The notes: generated from the sequence alone by a model not told the origin. DNA of 64,000 nucleotides from Duganella sp. Leaf126 (GCF_001423125.1 NZ_LMNW01000012.1:248656-312655), one strand, 5' to 3'; numbered from the stretch's first letter, positions 27,699-37,749 are shown. Program-made: numbers and translations.

Positions 27699-27805
27699 GC
27701 GCACCGGACGGCACCTCCGGAGCGGCGTTGCAGCTCCTTGCCGTACTGTCGTACTGTCGTACTGTCTTCGTCGCTGCGCCTTGCTCCGAAGGCGCCGTCC
27801 GGCGC
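27699..27805. repeat. Long imperfect hairpin with octamer repeats in the loop
   Basis: Arms 27699-27723 and 27783-27805 pair over about 21 of 23 positions (CGGACGG, CCT, CGGAGC blocks; one 2-base bulge, two wobbles). The 59-base loop contains GTACTGTC three times in tandem (27743-27766). There is no T-run. It lies between convergent genes and may stop or stabilise both transcripts. Confidence 0.6.
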
Positions 27806-27869
27806 TCGTGCAATGCGCGCCTGGCGTCAACTGCACACGGCCCGCGCCCATCACGCGCGCCGTTTCACA

Positions 27870-29333
27870 TCAAGGCAGCTTGCCGGCGCCCGCCCTGGCC
27901 GGCACCGACGTCAGCGTCGCTGCCGCCGTCTGCAGCGTGTACGCGTACGGCGGGGTCCAGACGTTGTTGCCGGTTGGCGGCGCGTAACCGCACTGGCCGT
28001 CGATGGTGCTGGTGCCAGTGCCGTTCACCAGTTTGTCGCTGCTGAAGATATGGCCGGACGAGCGAAAGCCGATGAAGTCCTTGCCCTTGATCGCCTTGCC
28101 GCACACTTCCGTCACCTTCAGTCCCGTGAAGTTGTAGTAGTGATTTTCCAGCAGCATGTTGGAGCGGTAGCGCGCGTCCGTGCCGCCCTCGAACTTGACG
28201 TTGCTGTCCTTGGTGCTGGTGCTGCCGGCAATCAGGTTGTTAAACATATGCACCTGGCCGTAGCGGTTCAGCGGCAGGCGCGTGGTGGCGCCGTCGTACC
28301 AGTTGCCGGAGAAGGTGACGTGCATGCGGCCCTCGTCGCTCCAGGCGCGGCCGGCATCGCCGTTGCCGACCAGCGTGGTCTTGTGGTGCTTGTTGAAGAC
28401 GTTGCTGGCGATGGTGACGTAGTCGCTGCCGCGCACCACGTCGAGCGCACCGTCGTGGCGCGTGTTGTTGGTCGAACCGGCCAGCGAGTCGGGCGTGTCG
28501 CCGTCGCTGATGGTCAGGTGCGAGATGTAGACATTCTGCGCGCGCGAGAGCGTGATGCCGTCCGCGTAGGCGTTGGCCGAGTCTTCCGGGTTGACGTCCC
28601 ACGGCGTGTCGAACGCGATGTTACGCACGATGACGTTGCGGGTCCAGGTCGGGTAGTCGTCGCCGTCCTTGCCGTCGGCGATCCACTTCTTGAAGTCGGC
28701 CTGCTCGTCGCCGCCGGCGCTCAGCGCCAGCTCGCCGCCGATCAGGATCGTGGTGCCGGTCATGCGGGCAGGGCGCCCCTGGGCGTCGTTGATGCCGACC
28801 AGCGTGGTGTTCGACGGCAGGCTGATCGAGCCGCCGAACTTCTGGTCGCGGTAGCTCGTGTATTCGCGGAACACCGTGTTGTTCTGGCTCCAGCGCAGGT
28901 CGATGTGGCCGACCACGCGGATGATCTTCGGCTCGTTGCCGGCCTGGTTGATGGCAGCCACCAGCTGCTGGCCGTTGTACACCGTGTAGATGCGGTCGGC
29001 GCGCGCGGCGCCGCCGCCGGTGACCGTGACCGCGCCCTTGCGCGACCACGCATGCCAGCCGTTCGACGGCGCCGGCTGGCGCTCGAAGGTGAGCACGCCG
29101 CCGGTGGGGTCGGACTGGGCGAAGCGCCACACCGGCAGCGCCGGCGCAGCCATGTAGTTGGCCGGCGCATGCAGGCTGTCGATCAGCACCGGCGCAGAGT
29201 AGTTGCGCACGCCATACTGGGCGGTCTGCAGCGGCGTACTGGCGCCGGTCAGGGTGGCGGCGTCGATCGCAGCGTGGGCGTGGGCGGCAGCGAGCCAACC
29301 TGCGGCAGCGGCAAGTATCAAAGCGGTTTTCAT
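27870..29333 (-). CDS. Pectate lyase, polysaccharide lyase family 1
   Basis: A 487-residue exported enzyme. Signal peptide ends near AHA-AID. The parallel beta-helix domain shows the PL1 pattern: RIIRVVGHIDL-like entry, SNTTLVGI, ADGITLSRAQNVYISHLTIS, HDGALDVVRGSDYVTIASN (calcium-ligand acids), HHKTTLVG, and the catalytic Arg in TTRLPLNRYGQVHMFNN. It cleaves polygalacturonate by beta-elimination outside the cell. The ATG at 29333 follows GGAG. It is divergent from the GH53 galactanase across 344 bases. Confidence 0.9.
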   Translation of the reverse strand: MKTALILAAAAGWLAAAHAHAAIDAATLTGASTPLQTAQYGVRNYSAPVLIDSLHAPANYMAAPALPVWRFAQSDPTGGVLTFERQPAPSNGWHAWSRKGAVTVTGGGAARADRIYTVYNGQQLVAAINQAGNEPKIIRVVGHIDLRWSQNNTVFREYTSYRDQKFGGSISLPSNTTLVGINDAQGRPARMTGTTILIGGELALSAGGDEQADFKKWIADGKDGDDYPTWTRNVIVRNIAFDTPWDVNPEDSANAYADGITLSRAQNVYISHLTISDGDTPDSLAGSTNNTRHDGALDVVRGSDYVTIASNVFNKHHKTTLVGNGDAGRAWSDEGRMHVTFSGNWYDGATTRLPLNRYGQVHMFNNLIAGSTSTKDSNVKFEGGTDARYRSNMLLENHYYNFTGLKVTEVCGKAIKGKDFIGFRSSGHIFSSDKLVNGTGTSTIDGQCGYAPPTGNNVWTPPYAYTLQTAAATLTSVPARAGAGKLP

Positions 29334-29677
29334 GATGTCTCCATTCATTTTTATAAATAATATGGACCGTTTGCGCGCACGCCGGCAAGCTGGAACGGGG
29401 TGGCGGAAAACGGGAAGGTTCAGCCCCGCAGAGGCGGGATCCGAAGCAGGCACCTTGCGTACCTGCAGCCTTTGCGACGAGGGCTTGGGGGAAGCCGAGG
29501 TCGGTCAGGTGGCAACGACCGGCCCATCATATTCCCGCGACGTGAAATACGCAACCGGCCGTGTTGGAAACGCGTCATGCGATTTCGGTATACATCTTCA
29601 AAGAAAAATGATTGGTCGGGCAGCGTGACTGTCAGTAGCATGCCGCTAGATTTTGCCACCCGACCCGGAGAGACGAC
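29334..29677. other. Divergent spacer between pectate lyase and galactanase genes
   Basis: These 344 bases carry no credible gene. The end near the lyase is AT-rich (29348-29365) and holds a TATTAT-like -10 on minus. A short hairpin CCCGC/GCGGG lies at about 29425-29438. No clear operator for a sugar regulator was found. Two opposite-strand frames here have atypical composition and no domain. Confidence 0.4.
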
Positions 29678-30706
29678 ATGAAACACCTGCTGCACGCCGT
29701 GCTGGTCAGCGCGTTGCTGGCCGGCGGCGCCCACTTTGCCGGCGCCGCCGCGCCGGGCGTCGCCACGCCGGGCGCCTTTGCCAAGGGCGCCGATATCAGC
29801 TGGATCACCGAAATGGAAGATGCGGGCCGCGTCATGCGCAACCGCGAGGGCAGGCAGCAAAGCCTGCTCGCCACGCTCAAGAAGCAGGGCATGGATGCGG
29901 TGCGGCTGCGCGTGTGGGTCGATCCCGCCGCTGGCTACAACAACCTGCGCGATACGCTGGTCAAGGCCCGCCGCGTCAAGGAGGCCGGCATGCGCCTGAT
30001 GATCGACTTCCACTACAGCGACGACTGGGCCGATCCGGCCAAGCAGTTCAAGCCGCTCGCGTGGCAGCACTACAGCGTCGACCAGCTGGCCGCTGCGGTA
30101 GCTGACCATACGCGCACCACGCTGACCGCCCTGCGCGAGGCCGGCATCACGCCCGAGTGGGTGCAGGTCGGTAACGAAACCACCAACGGCATGCTGTGGC
30201 CCGAGGGCGACGCCAACACGCACATGCAGCACTACGCGCGCTTCGTCACTGCCGGTTACGACGCCGTCAAGCAGGTCTTCCCGCAGGCGCTGGTGATCGT
30301 CCACGTCGATAACTGCCATGATGGCGCGCGCTTCCGCTGGAACTACGACGGCCTGGTCGCGCATGGCGGCAAGTTCGACCTGATCGGCGCCTCCGCCTAC
30401 CCGACCACCGCCAGCAACCTCAGCTGGCGTGCCGCCACCGCCGCCTGCCTTGCGACCATGAACGACGTCACCGCGCGCTACCACAAGCCGGTACTGCTGG
30501 CCGAGGTGGGCGCGCCGTGGAATCACCCCGAGGGCAAGGCCATCATCGCCGACCTGCTGGCCAAGGTCCGTGCGGTGAACAACGGCATGGGCGTGGGCGC
30601 GTTCTACTGGGAGCCGCAGGCATACGACTGGAAAGGCTATCCGATGGGCGCATTCGACCAGCAAGGCAGGCCGACGCCGATGCTCGATGCGTTCCGCGAA
30701 CAGTGA
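29678..30706 (+). CDS. Arabinogalactan endo-beta-1,4-galactanase (GH53)
   Basis: A 342-residue exported enzyme that cuts the beta-1,4-galactan side chains of pectin. Signal peptide (residues about 1-24), then a TIM barrel: FAKGADISWITEMEDAG, VRLRVWVDP, IDFHYSDDWADP, the acid/base Glu in VQVGNETTNG and the nucleophile Glu in VLLAEVGAPW. All match GH53. CCCGGAGAGACG precedes the ATG. With the divergent pectate lyase and the galactose dehydrogenase it forms a small pectin-use cluster. Confidence 0.93.
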   Translation: MKHLLHAVLVSALLAGGAHFAGAAAPGVATPGAFAKGADISWITEMEDAGRVMRNREGRQQSLLATLKKQGMDAVRLRVWVDPAAGYNNLRDTLVKARRVKEAGMRLMIDFHYSDDWADPAKQFKPLAWQHYSVDQLAAAVADHTRTTLTALREAGITPEWVQVGNETTNGMLWPEGDANTHMQHYARFVTAGYDAVKQVFPQALVIVHVDNCHDGARFRWNYDGLVAHGGKFDLIGASAYPTTASNLSWRAATAACLATMNDVTARYHKPVLLAEVGAPWNHPEGKAIIADLLAKVRAVNNGMGVGAFYWEPQAYDWKGYPMGAFDQQGRPTPMLDAFREQ

Positions 30707-30733
30707 ACCCAGCCTGGCTGCTGCGCGCCTTGC

Positions 30734-32835
30734 CTAGGGCGCGCCGCTGCCGCGCTGGCCCGCCGGCGCCAGCAAGGTGAGCAGTTTGCTGGCCGACACC
30801 GGATGGCCGATATGGCTGCCTTGCAGCAGGTCGCAGCCGTGTTGCCGTAAAAATTCCGCTTGCGCTGCCGTTTCGACCCCGTCGGCCACCACGGTCATGC
30901 CGAGCGTGTGGCCGAGGTCGATCAACAGCCGGGCCAGCGCGCCCTCGTCGCCTTCGGGCGAGATGGCGCCGACCGCGCCCGCGCACACTTTCAGGTGCGA
31001 TGCGCCCAGCTCGGGCAAGCTGCTGAGCAGGGTGGCGCCGTCGCCGACATCGCCGAGCGCCAGCCCGATATCGCAGGCGCGCAATTGCTGCGTGATCTTG
31101 CGCATCAGCTGGGGATCGCGTTGCAAGGTGCGCTCATCGATCTCGATCTGCAGCATCGACGCGGGCAGGCCCTGCTGCGCGAGACGGTCGCACAGCGCGG
31201 GGATGAAGCGGTCCTCGCTCAGCGATCTGAAGCCGACCTGCAGCGACAGGGGAAAACCGGTCACGCCGGCATCGCGCAGCCGGGTCATGCAATCGATGGC
31301 CAGCGCCAGCAGCCGGTGACCGAGCGCTTCGCCATGCCGTTGCTTTCGGCCTGCTTGAGGAACAGCGCCGGCGTGAGTACGCCTTGCTCGGGATGTCGCC
31401 AGCGCAGCAGCGCCTGCGCGCCGCGCAGTGCGCCGTCGCGCGCCCCCATGCGCGGCTGGAACATGAGGAAGAATTCGTCATTGTCCAGGGCGGCCACCAG
31501 GTTGCTCTCGAAGCGGCGCCGCGCGTCGGCGCTGGCGCGGTGATCGGCAGGATAGAAGTGGGCTTCGGTGTCGCCGCTGGCCTTGGCGTCGTACATGGCA
31601 AGGTCTGCAGCCTTGACCAGTTCCAGCGGCGCATCGGCATCGTGCGGATAGATGCTGACGCCGAGGCTGGCCCCGATGGCGATTTCGTGCTGGTCGAACG
31701 CTACCGGCTGCGCCAGGTTCGCGCGCAGGCGCTCGATCATGCGCATGGTGTAGCGCAGGGAGGGCTGGTCGGCCAGCACCAGCACGAATTCGTCGCCAGC
31801 GAGGCGGGCCACGGTGTCGGTGTCGCGGACCGCGTTTTGCATGCGGCGCGAGACGACCGTCAGCACCAGGTCGCCGGCCTCGTGGCCGTACGTGTCGTTG
31901 ATCTGCTTGAACTTGTTGAGATCGACCAGCACCACTGCTACCAGCGTCTTGTTACGCCGGGCCGCCTGCAGCGCCTGTTCCATCCGGTCCCACAGCAGGT
32001 TCCGGTTGACCAGCCCGGTCAAGGCATCGTGGTTGAGACGGTGTTCGAGGCACGACGTGCGTTCCTTGATCACCGTGACGTCGTTGATGATGCCGATGTA
32101 ATGGGTCACCATGCCGCGCTCGTCCTGCACCGGCGTGACCGACAGCTCGTTCCAGAACAGCCCGCCGTCCTTGCGCAGGTTGCGAAACACCACGGTCGCT
32201 TCGCGCCGTTCGCGGATGGCTTCGCGCAGCTGCGTGCGCAGGTCGTCGTCGAGGCCGGGCGCGGCCATGAAGCGCGAGTCGCGTCCCAGTGCCTCGGCAG
32301 CCGTGTAGCCGGTGATGCGTTCGAACGCCGGGTTGACGTAATCGATCGGATTCTCGCGGCCCATGCAGCGCGTGATCACGATGCCGTTGCTGGCTGCGTG
32401 CAGCGCGCGCTCGCGTAGCCGCAGCAGGCTTTCGCGCGCGCGGCGGGCGGTGATGTCGATGCCGAAGCCGCATACCTGGCCGGTCCCCGGGGCGTTGGCA
32501 ACCGACAGTAAAAAAGTGACGAGCGCGCCGTCGCTGCCCTGCATCGATGCCTCGATCGACTGCGCGTCCTGTTGCTCGCCTGCGTCGCGCAACAGGGCCT
32601 CGACGCGCTCGCGGTCGTCCTCGATGAACAGGTCGGCCAGGCGCAGGGCGCCCAGTTGCCTGTCGCTCAGGTTCGTGATCGCCTGCAAGCGCTGGTTCCA
32701 CTGCGTAAGCATGCCGTGGCGGTCGGCGACATAGAAGATGCCGGGGTAGGCGCCGGTGATGACGTCGGGCGGCAGGGCGCGCTGACGTTCTGGTCGCTTG
32801 CGGTTTTCCGGTCGGGTGAAATCTTCAGCTTTCAT
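30734..32835 (-). pseudogene. PAS-PAS-GGDEF-EAL protein with frameshift in the EAL domain
   Basis: The first frame (32835 to the stop at 31285, 516 residues) has two PAS domains (about 18-150 and 155-275), a GGDEF domain with AGDEF, and the start of an EAL domain. The second frame (to 30734) encodes the rest. Reading passes cleanly from one to the other if one base is restored near 31330: ATGGC|GAAGCG gives a natural ALGHRLLALAI helix when read as M-A-E-A-L-G. Even when repaired the EAL domain looks inactive: EAL reads QAL, DDFG reads GDVG and the ExLE motif reads EIDE. The AGDEF site could still make c-di-GMP. GGAGG precedes the ATG at 32835. Confidence 0.8.
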
Positions 32836-32967
32836 TGCTGCCTCCAATGCGTTCGCGGATGATTGGTATCCGGCTGGATACGGCGCGCATTGGAAAGTTC
32901 GGTCGCTGTCGCACCATCGTGGCCGCCGGCGGTGCCAGGACCGAACCGACACCGGCGGGCGGCGGGG

Positions 32968-34470
32968 TCAGGCAGCAGCCGGTGACAGGTCGGTGCGCGC
33001 CAGGTCGATGGTGCGGTAGCTGGCTTGCTCGTTGACCGCACCCGTGGTGATGAATTCCACCAGCCCGGCGCCGGCCAGCGCCATGCGGTACAGCTTGCCG
33101 GTATTGGGCGGGATCAGCAGCAGCACGTGTTTCACCACGTAGCCGGTGCAGCGCTCGCTGCTGCGCGCGACGATGATGCGCGCATCGCAGCCGGCGGGGG
33201 TGGGCGTTCCTGCCGGGCGCAGGTCCACCAGCGGCAGCGGCCGGCCGCGCCAGGCGATGGTTGGCAGCAGCTGCTCCTGGCCATCCACGTGCGCCGGCGC
33301 CAGCGCCAGGATTTCCTCGATCGGATCGATGGCCGTGGCGTGCTGCTGGTCGGTCTGGAACACGATGTAGGCGCTGCTGTTGACGCGCTGGGCCGCTGCC
33401 GTGGCGGTCGCCGCCGACAGCCTGGGCGCCGCTTCGGTCGTGCGGCTGATCGAGGCTTCCGGCACGCGCGCCAGCAGGGTGGCCGTGTCGATCACCTCGA
33501 TTGCGCTGCCATCGTCGTCGATGACGGTGGTGGCCACGCCAGTGGCCGGTGCGGCCAGCGTGCGCAATTCGAGCGCCGCGCGCACGGCCAGGCCCAGCGC
33601 CAGGTCGCCACGCTCGACGATGGCCAGCAGCGGCGCGTTTGCTGCGGCGGGCAGGTTGAGCAGGCGCGTGGTATCGAGCACCGCCACCTTGCGGTTGCGC
33701 CAGCTGCAGTAATTGCTGCCCCCGGCAGGACCCAGCGGCTGCAGCGGCGGCATGCGCTTGACCTGCGCCACCTCGTCGGCGGGCACGGCGATGCGGGCGT
33801 CGCCCACGGCCAGCAGCGCGTACAGGACGCCGGGCGGGCGCGCCGCCGCACCGTGCACGCCGGCAGCCGCTGCAGCAGCTGCCCCGTCGGGCATGCCGGC
33901 TTCGCCGGCCTGGCCCGCGCCACTGCTGCGGTACTCGCCACCGTCAGCACCGCCAGCGCTGCCGGTATCCGGAGCACCCGAGGCCCCGTCGGCGCCAGCG
34001 TGCCATGCCGCCGCCAGCGCGATCAGCCGTCCGACATCGAGCACGCTGATCACGCGCGCCAGGTCGGCCGATCTGACCACGGTGTCGAAGACCTCGTCCG
34101 GGTGCTGGTCGTGCAGCACCTGCGTTGGCGCGGGCACGTCGGTCAGACCCAGCACGGCGTCCACCCGCAGGCCGATGGTACGCCGGCCGTCGCCCAGCAC
34201 CAGGATGCGCGCGTGCTTGTGCCGGTCGGCGCCGGCGTCCGCAGCGGCGCCCACCTCGACCCAGCGCGCCAGGTCCACCACCGGCACCAGCGCACCGCCA
34301 TGGTCGGCCACGCCGCACAGCGCGCCCTGGCGGCGCGGCAGCGGGTGCAGGGCGCCTGCCAGGGGCAGCGCCTGCAATACCGCTGCGACCGGGATGCCGA
34401 TGGTGACCGCGCCCACGGTGGCCACCGCCAGCTGGACCACAGCGGCAGCGTGATTCTGCGCGACTGCCAT
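32968..34470 (-). CDS. Triple CheW-domain chemotaxis protein
   Basis: A 500-residue protein made of three CheW-like domains at about 8-160, 215-345 and 375-495, separated by Ala/Gly-rich linkers. Each has the short beta-barrel pattern and the family's PVVDL/VLDTTRLL/LPLVDLR segment. The start at 34470 lies one base after the stop of the chemoreceptor gene, so the two are made together. A standard CheW has one domain of about 150 residues. Three in one chain could bridge several receptors or CheA units, or hold a private receptor array. No CheA is in the window. Confidence 0.87.
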   Translation of the reverse strand: MAVAQNHAAAVVQLAVATVGAVTIGIPVAAVLQALPLAGALHPLPRRQGALCGVADHGGALVPVVDLARWVEVGAAADAGADRHKHARILVLGDGRRTIGLRVDAVLGLTDVPAPTQVLHDQHPDEVFDTVVRSADLARVISVLDVGRLIALAAAWHAGADGASGAPDTGSAGGADGGEYRSSGAGQAGEAGMPDGAAAAAAAGVHGAAARPPGVLYALLAVGDARIAVPADEVAQVKRMPPLQPLGPAGGSNYCSWRNRKVAVLDTTRLLNLPAAANAPLLAIVERGDLALGLAVRAALELRTLAAPATGVATTVIDDDGSAIEVIDTATLLARVPEASISRTTEAAPRLSAATATAAAQRVNSSAYIVFQTDQQHATAIDPIEEILALAPAHVDGQEQLLPTIAWRGRPLPLVDLRPAGTPTPAGCDARIIVARSSERCTGYVVKHVLLLIPPNTGKLYRMALAGAGLVEFITTGAVNEQASYRTIDLARTDLSPAAA

Positions 34471-34471
34471 C

Positions 34472-36565
34472 TCAGTGTTTCGGCGTGATGGTTTCAAGCT
34501 CGGTCAGCAGCGCCGACGCGTCCTGCGTGGCGCTGGCCTGGGCCGACGTGGAGGCGTGGATCTGGCCGATCGCCACGCTGGTCTGCGCCATCGAGCGCAC
34601 GATGCGCTCGAACGCCGCCTCCACGTCGCCGGACAGGCGCGTGCCTTCGTCGACGCGGCTGACCGTTTCGTTGATCAGCTTGGCGATTTCGCGGGTGGCC
34701 AGCGCCGATTTTTCCGCCAGCTTGCGCACCTCGTTGGCCACCACCGAAAAACCATAACCGTGCTCGCCGGCGCGCGCCGCCTCGATCGCGGCATTGAACG
34801 CCAGCAGGTGGGTCTGGCTGGCGATGTCGCTGATGGTGTCGATGATTTCGCGCACGTCCACCGACGACTTCTGGATCGCCATGATGGCGTCCTTCGATCG
34901 GCCCAGCAGCTTGCTGCCATCGGCCGCTTCGACCTGGGTCTGGCCGGCCATGCCGGCGGTCTGCTGCGAGCCGTCGGCAATTTCGCCGATCGATTGCGTG
35001 AGCTTGGCCAGCACCCTGGAAATGCCCTGCACCTTTTCGCTGACCAGCATTTCGCGCCGCACCTGCTCGGTCATGTCCATGGCGAACTTGACCACCTTGT
35101 AGGCCTTGCCGTTGATGTCGAGGATGGGGTTGTAGGTGGCCAGGATCCAGATGTCGGCATTGTGCTTGCCGCGCCGCTTGAACAGGCCCGACTGGAATTG
35201 GCCCTGGCCCAGCGCGGCCCAGAAGTTGCGGTATTCCGCGCTCTTGACCAGCTCTTCTTCGCAGAACATGCTGTGGTGTGCGCCCACGACTTCCTCCTCG
35301 ACATAGCCCATGGTGCGCAGGAAGTTGTGATTGACCGACAGCACGTGGCCGCGCAGGTCGAATTCGATCACGGCCTGGGAGCGGCCCAGCGCATCGAGCT
35401 TGCCGCGCGATTCCGTGCTCAGGTTTTTCTGCTCCGTGATGTCGGTGGCAAATTTCACCACTTTCAGGGGCTTGCCCTCGGCATCGAAAATCGGGTTGTA
35501 CGACGCCAGTATCCAGACGTCCTTGCCGTCCTTGGTCACGCGCCGGTATTCGCCTGCGTTGAATTCGCCGCGCCCCAGCCGTTCCCAGAAGGCCAGGTAT
35601 TCGGGCGAATGGACAAAGGCGGCGGCGCAGAACATGCGGTGATGCTGGCCCTGCACCTCGTCGATCCGGTAGCCCATGATGTTGAGGAAGTTGTCGTTGG
35701 CGGTCAGGACCTTGCCTTGCAGGTCGAATTCGATCACGGCCTGGACCCGGTTCATCGCCAGGTTCTTGCCTTCGAAGTCGGCGTTGCGCATCTTCGCTTC
35801 GGTGATGTCGGTGGCAAACTTGACGACCTTGAACGGCTTGCCGCTGGCGTCGAAGATCGGGTTGTAGCTGGCCTGTATCCAGACCGGGCGGCCGGTCTTG
35901 GAGAGGCGCTTGAATTCACCCGAGTGCAGCTCGCCCGAGGCCAGGTGCCGCCAGAAGGCGACGTAGTCGGGCGAGCGGCTGAACGCTGGCTCGCAAAACA
36001 TCGCGTGCGGCTGGCCGACGACTTCGTCAAGCTTGTAGCCGAGCGCGTTCAGGAAATTGTCGTTGGCGGTGAGGATGCGGCCGGTCAGGTCGAATTCGAT
36101 GACGGCCTGGGCCCGGTTGACGGCGGCGTGCTGGCCCTGGGCCTCCGCCGCCGCCATTTTGCGCGCGGTGATGTCGGTGGCAAACTTGATCACCTTGACC
36201 GGTTTGCCGTCCGGGCCCAGCGCCGGGTTGTATGACGCGGCGATCCACACCTCCCTGCCGCCCTTGGCGCGGCGCCTGAATTCGCCGGAGTGGAACTCGC
36301 CGTCACCGAGGTGCTGCCAGAATTGCCGGTATTCGGCGGACGCCGCGTACTCGGGCTCGCAGAACATGCTGTGGTGCTGGCCGACGATTTCGTCCAGCGT
36401 GTAGCCGACGGCGTCCAGGAAATTGGCGTTGGCGTGGATGATGGTGCCGTCGAGCTGGAACTCGATGACGGCCTGCACGCGGTGGATGGCGTCCAGCACC
36501 GACATCGCGGTAGCCAGTTGGGTTTCGTGATCCATGGACGCCAGCTCTTCGATCGAATTTTTCAT
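34472..36565 (-). CDS. Soluble methyl-accepting chemotaxis protein with four PAS repeats
   Basis: A 697-residue receptor without transmembrane helix or HAMP. Four PAS domains repeat with a period of 122 residues; the QAVIEF motif is at 31, 153, 275 and 397. Each holds GY..DE, H.MFC and a closing FATDIT (FAMDMT in the fourth). The MCP signalling domain (about 530-690) has the hairpin tip DIASQTHLLAFNAAIEAARAGEHG. The conserved His and Cys in H-x-MFC are candidate ligands for heme or a metal, which is inference. The ATG at 36565 has AGAGAC upstream. The CheW gene follows directly. Confidence 0.92.
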   Translation of the reverse strand: MKNSIEELASMDHETQLATAMSVLDAIHRVQAVIEFQLDGTIIHANANFLDAVGYTLDEIVGQHHSMFCEPEYAASAEYRQFWQHLGDGEFHSGEFRRRAKGGREVWIAASYNPALGPDGKPVKVIKFATDITARKMAAAEAQGQHAAVNRAQAVIEFDLTGRILTANDNFLNALGYKLDEVVGQPHAMFCEPAFSRSPDYVAFWRHLASGELHSGEFKRLSKTGRPVWIQASYNPIFDASGKPFKVVKFATDITEAKMRNADFEGKNLAMNRVQAVIEFDLQGKVLTANDNFLNIMGYRIDEVQGQHHRMFCAAAFVHSPEYLAFWERLGRGEFNAGEYRRVTKDGKDVWILASYNPIFDAEGKPLKVVKFATDITEQKNLSTESRGKLDALGRSQAVIEFDLRGHVLSVNHNFLRTMGYVEEEVVGAHHSMFCEEELVKSAEYRNFWAALGQGQFQSGLFKRRGKHNADIWILATYNPILDINGKAYKVVKFAMDMTEQVRREMLVSEKVQGISRVLAKLTQSIGEIADGSQQTAGMAGQTQVEAADGSKLLGRSKDAIMAIQKSSVDVREIIDTISDIASQTHLLAFNAAIEAARAGEHGYGFSVVANEVRKLAEKSALATREIAKLINETVSRVDEGTRLSGDVEAAFERIVRSMAQTSVAIGQIHASTSAQASATQDASALLTELETITPKH

Positions 36566-36716
36566 TGCAATGTCTCTTATAGAAACGGGGCCGCCCCGCT
36601 CTGTGCAGTGTATCGTCCGCTTGTCGAATCGGCGGCAAAGCTGCCATAAGCACAATGAAAAACGCCGGGTCGCGTTGCGTTATTGCATCAAGGAATTACT
36701 TCCAGCATGGAAGGCG

Positions 36717-37601
36717 TCAGCCCATGGCCGTGTCCAGTACCATCATGACAATGAAACCGACCACCAGCGCGAACGATGCGGTGCGGTCGTTGCCGTGGCG
36801 CTGGGACTCGGGCACCACGTCGTGGCAGATCACGTACAGCATTGCGCCGGCCGCACCGGCCAGGCCCCACGGCAGCAGCGTGCCCGAGGCTTCGATCAGC
36901 AGCGCGCCCACGACAGCGCTGACCGGTTCGATGACGCCCGACAGCGTGCCCAGCGCCACAGAAAACAGGCGCCCGTAACCGGCCACGCGCAGCGCCATCG
37001 CTACCACCATGCCTTCGGGAATATCCTGGATGGCGATGCCGGTCGCCAGCGCGTTGGCCTTGCTCAGGTCGACACCGGCGTAGCCGACGCCGATCGCCAT
37101 GCCTTCCGGAATATTGTGGATGGCGACCGCCGCCACGAACAGCCAGGCGCGCGCCACGGTGCCGCCGTGGTCGAGTACCCCGTCCGAGCGGACCAGGCGT
37201 TCGAGCGCCATCACTAGCAGCATGCCGGCCAGGATGCCGCCCCCCACGGTCATGCTGGCCGCCAGCGCCGTGCTGCCTGCGCCCTTGCTGGCGGCAAGCG
37301 CCGGCAACACCAGCGAAAACGAGGTGGCAGCCAGCATGATGCCGCCGCCCAGGCCCAGCGCCGCCGCGTGCGCGCGCGGCGAAAAACCTTGCGACAGCAA
37401 GACCGGCAGCGTGCCCAGCGCGGTGGCGGCGGCCGCCCACGCGCCGCCGACCAGCGCGTGGTACACGAGCGGCGGCATGGCGGCAATCAGGTCGGGCGCG
37501 CGCGCCAGCGTGACCGCGCACAGGACGGCAAGCAGGGTGGCGATCACGGTGGCGCCGGCCACGCGGCCCGGCGTCAGGGCGCTGGAACTGTATCGGAACA
37601 T
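36717..37601 (-). CDS. ZIP family metal transporter
   Basis: A 294-residue membrane protein with about eight transmembrane helices. The metal-binding helices contain HNIPEG and IQDIPEG, characteristic of ZIP transporters (the usual HNxPEG and E/QExPEG pair). The C-terminal half also has CHDVVPESQRHGND. It likely imports zinc, iron or a related divalent cation into the cytoplasm. The ATG at 37601 gives the first hydrophobic segment; upstream in-frame codons reach into the divergent kinase promoter. No Zur or Fur site is visible. Confidence 0.88.
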   Translation of the reverse strand: MFRYSSSALTPGRVAGATVIATLLAVLCAVTLARAPDLIAAMPPLVYHALVGGAWAAAATALGTLPVLLSQGFSPRAHAAALGLGGGIMLAATSFSLVLPALAASKGAGSTALAASMTVGGGILAGMLLVMALERLVRSDGVLDHGGTVARAWLFVAAVAIHNIPEGMAIGVGYAGVDLSKANALATGIAIQDIPEGMVVAMALRVAGYGRLFSVALGTLSGVIEPVSAVVGALLIEASGTLLPWGLAGAAGAMLYVICHDVVPESQRHGNDRTASFALVVGFIVMMVLDTAMG

Positions 37602-37749
37602 GGGGGACGCTCGAAGTTGTCGGATGGTACACAGAGTGTACAAGCTGCGCAGCGTCCGCAACCTACCGTGTCCACCATGAATCCAGGTCCATTCGTGCGT
37701 TGCCGTACGGATGCTAAAATCACAAAAAAACCCGATCTTCCCGTATCCG

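Noticed and set aside
29400-29681. A 93-codon plus-strand frame in the lyase/galactanase spacer
   Set aside because: No ribosome site, Arg-rich composition and no family; it runs over the galactanase start.
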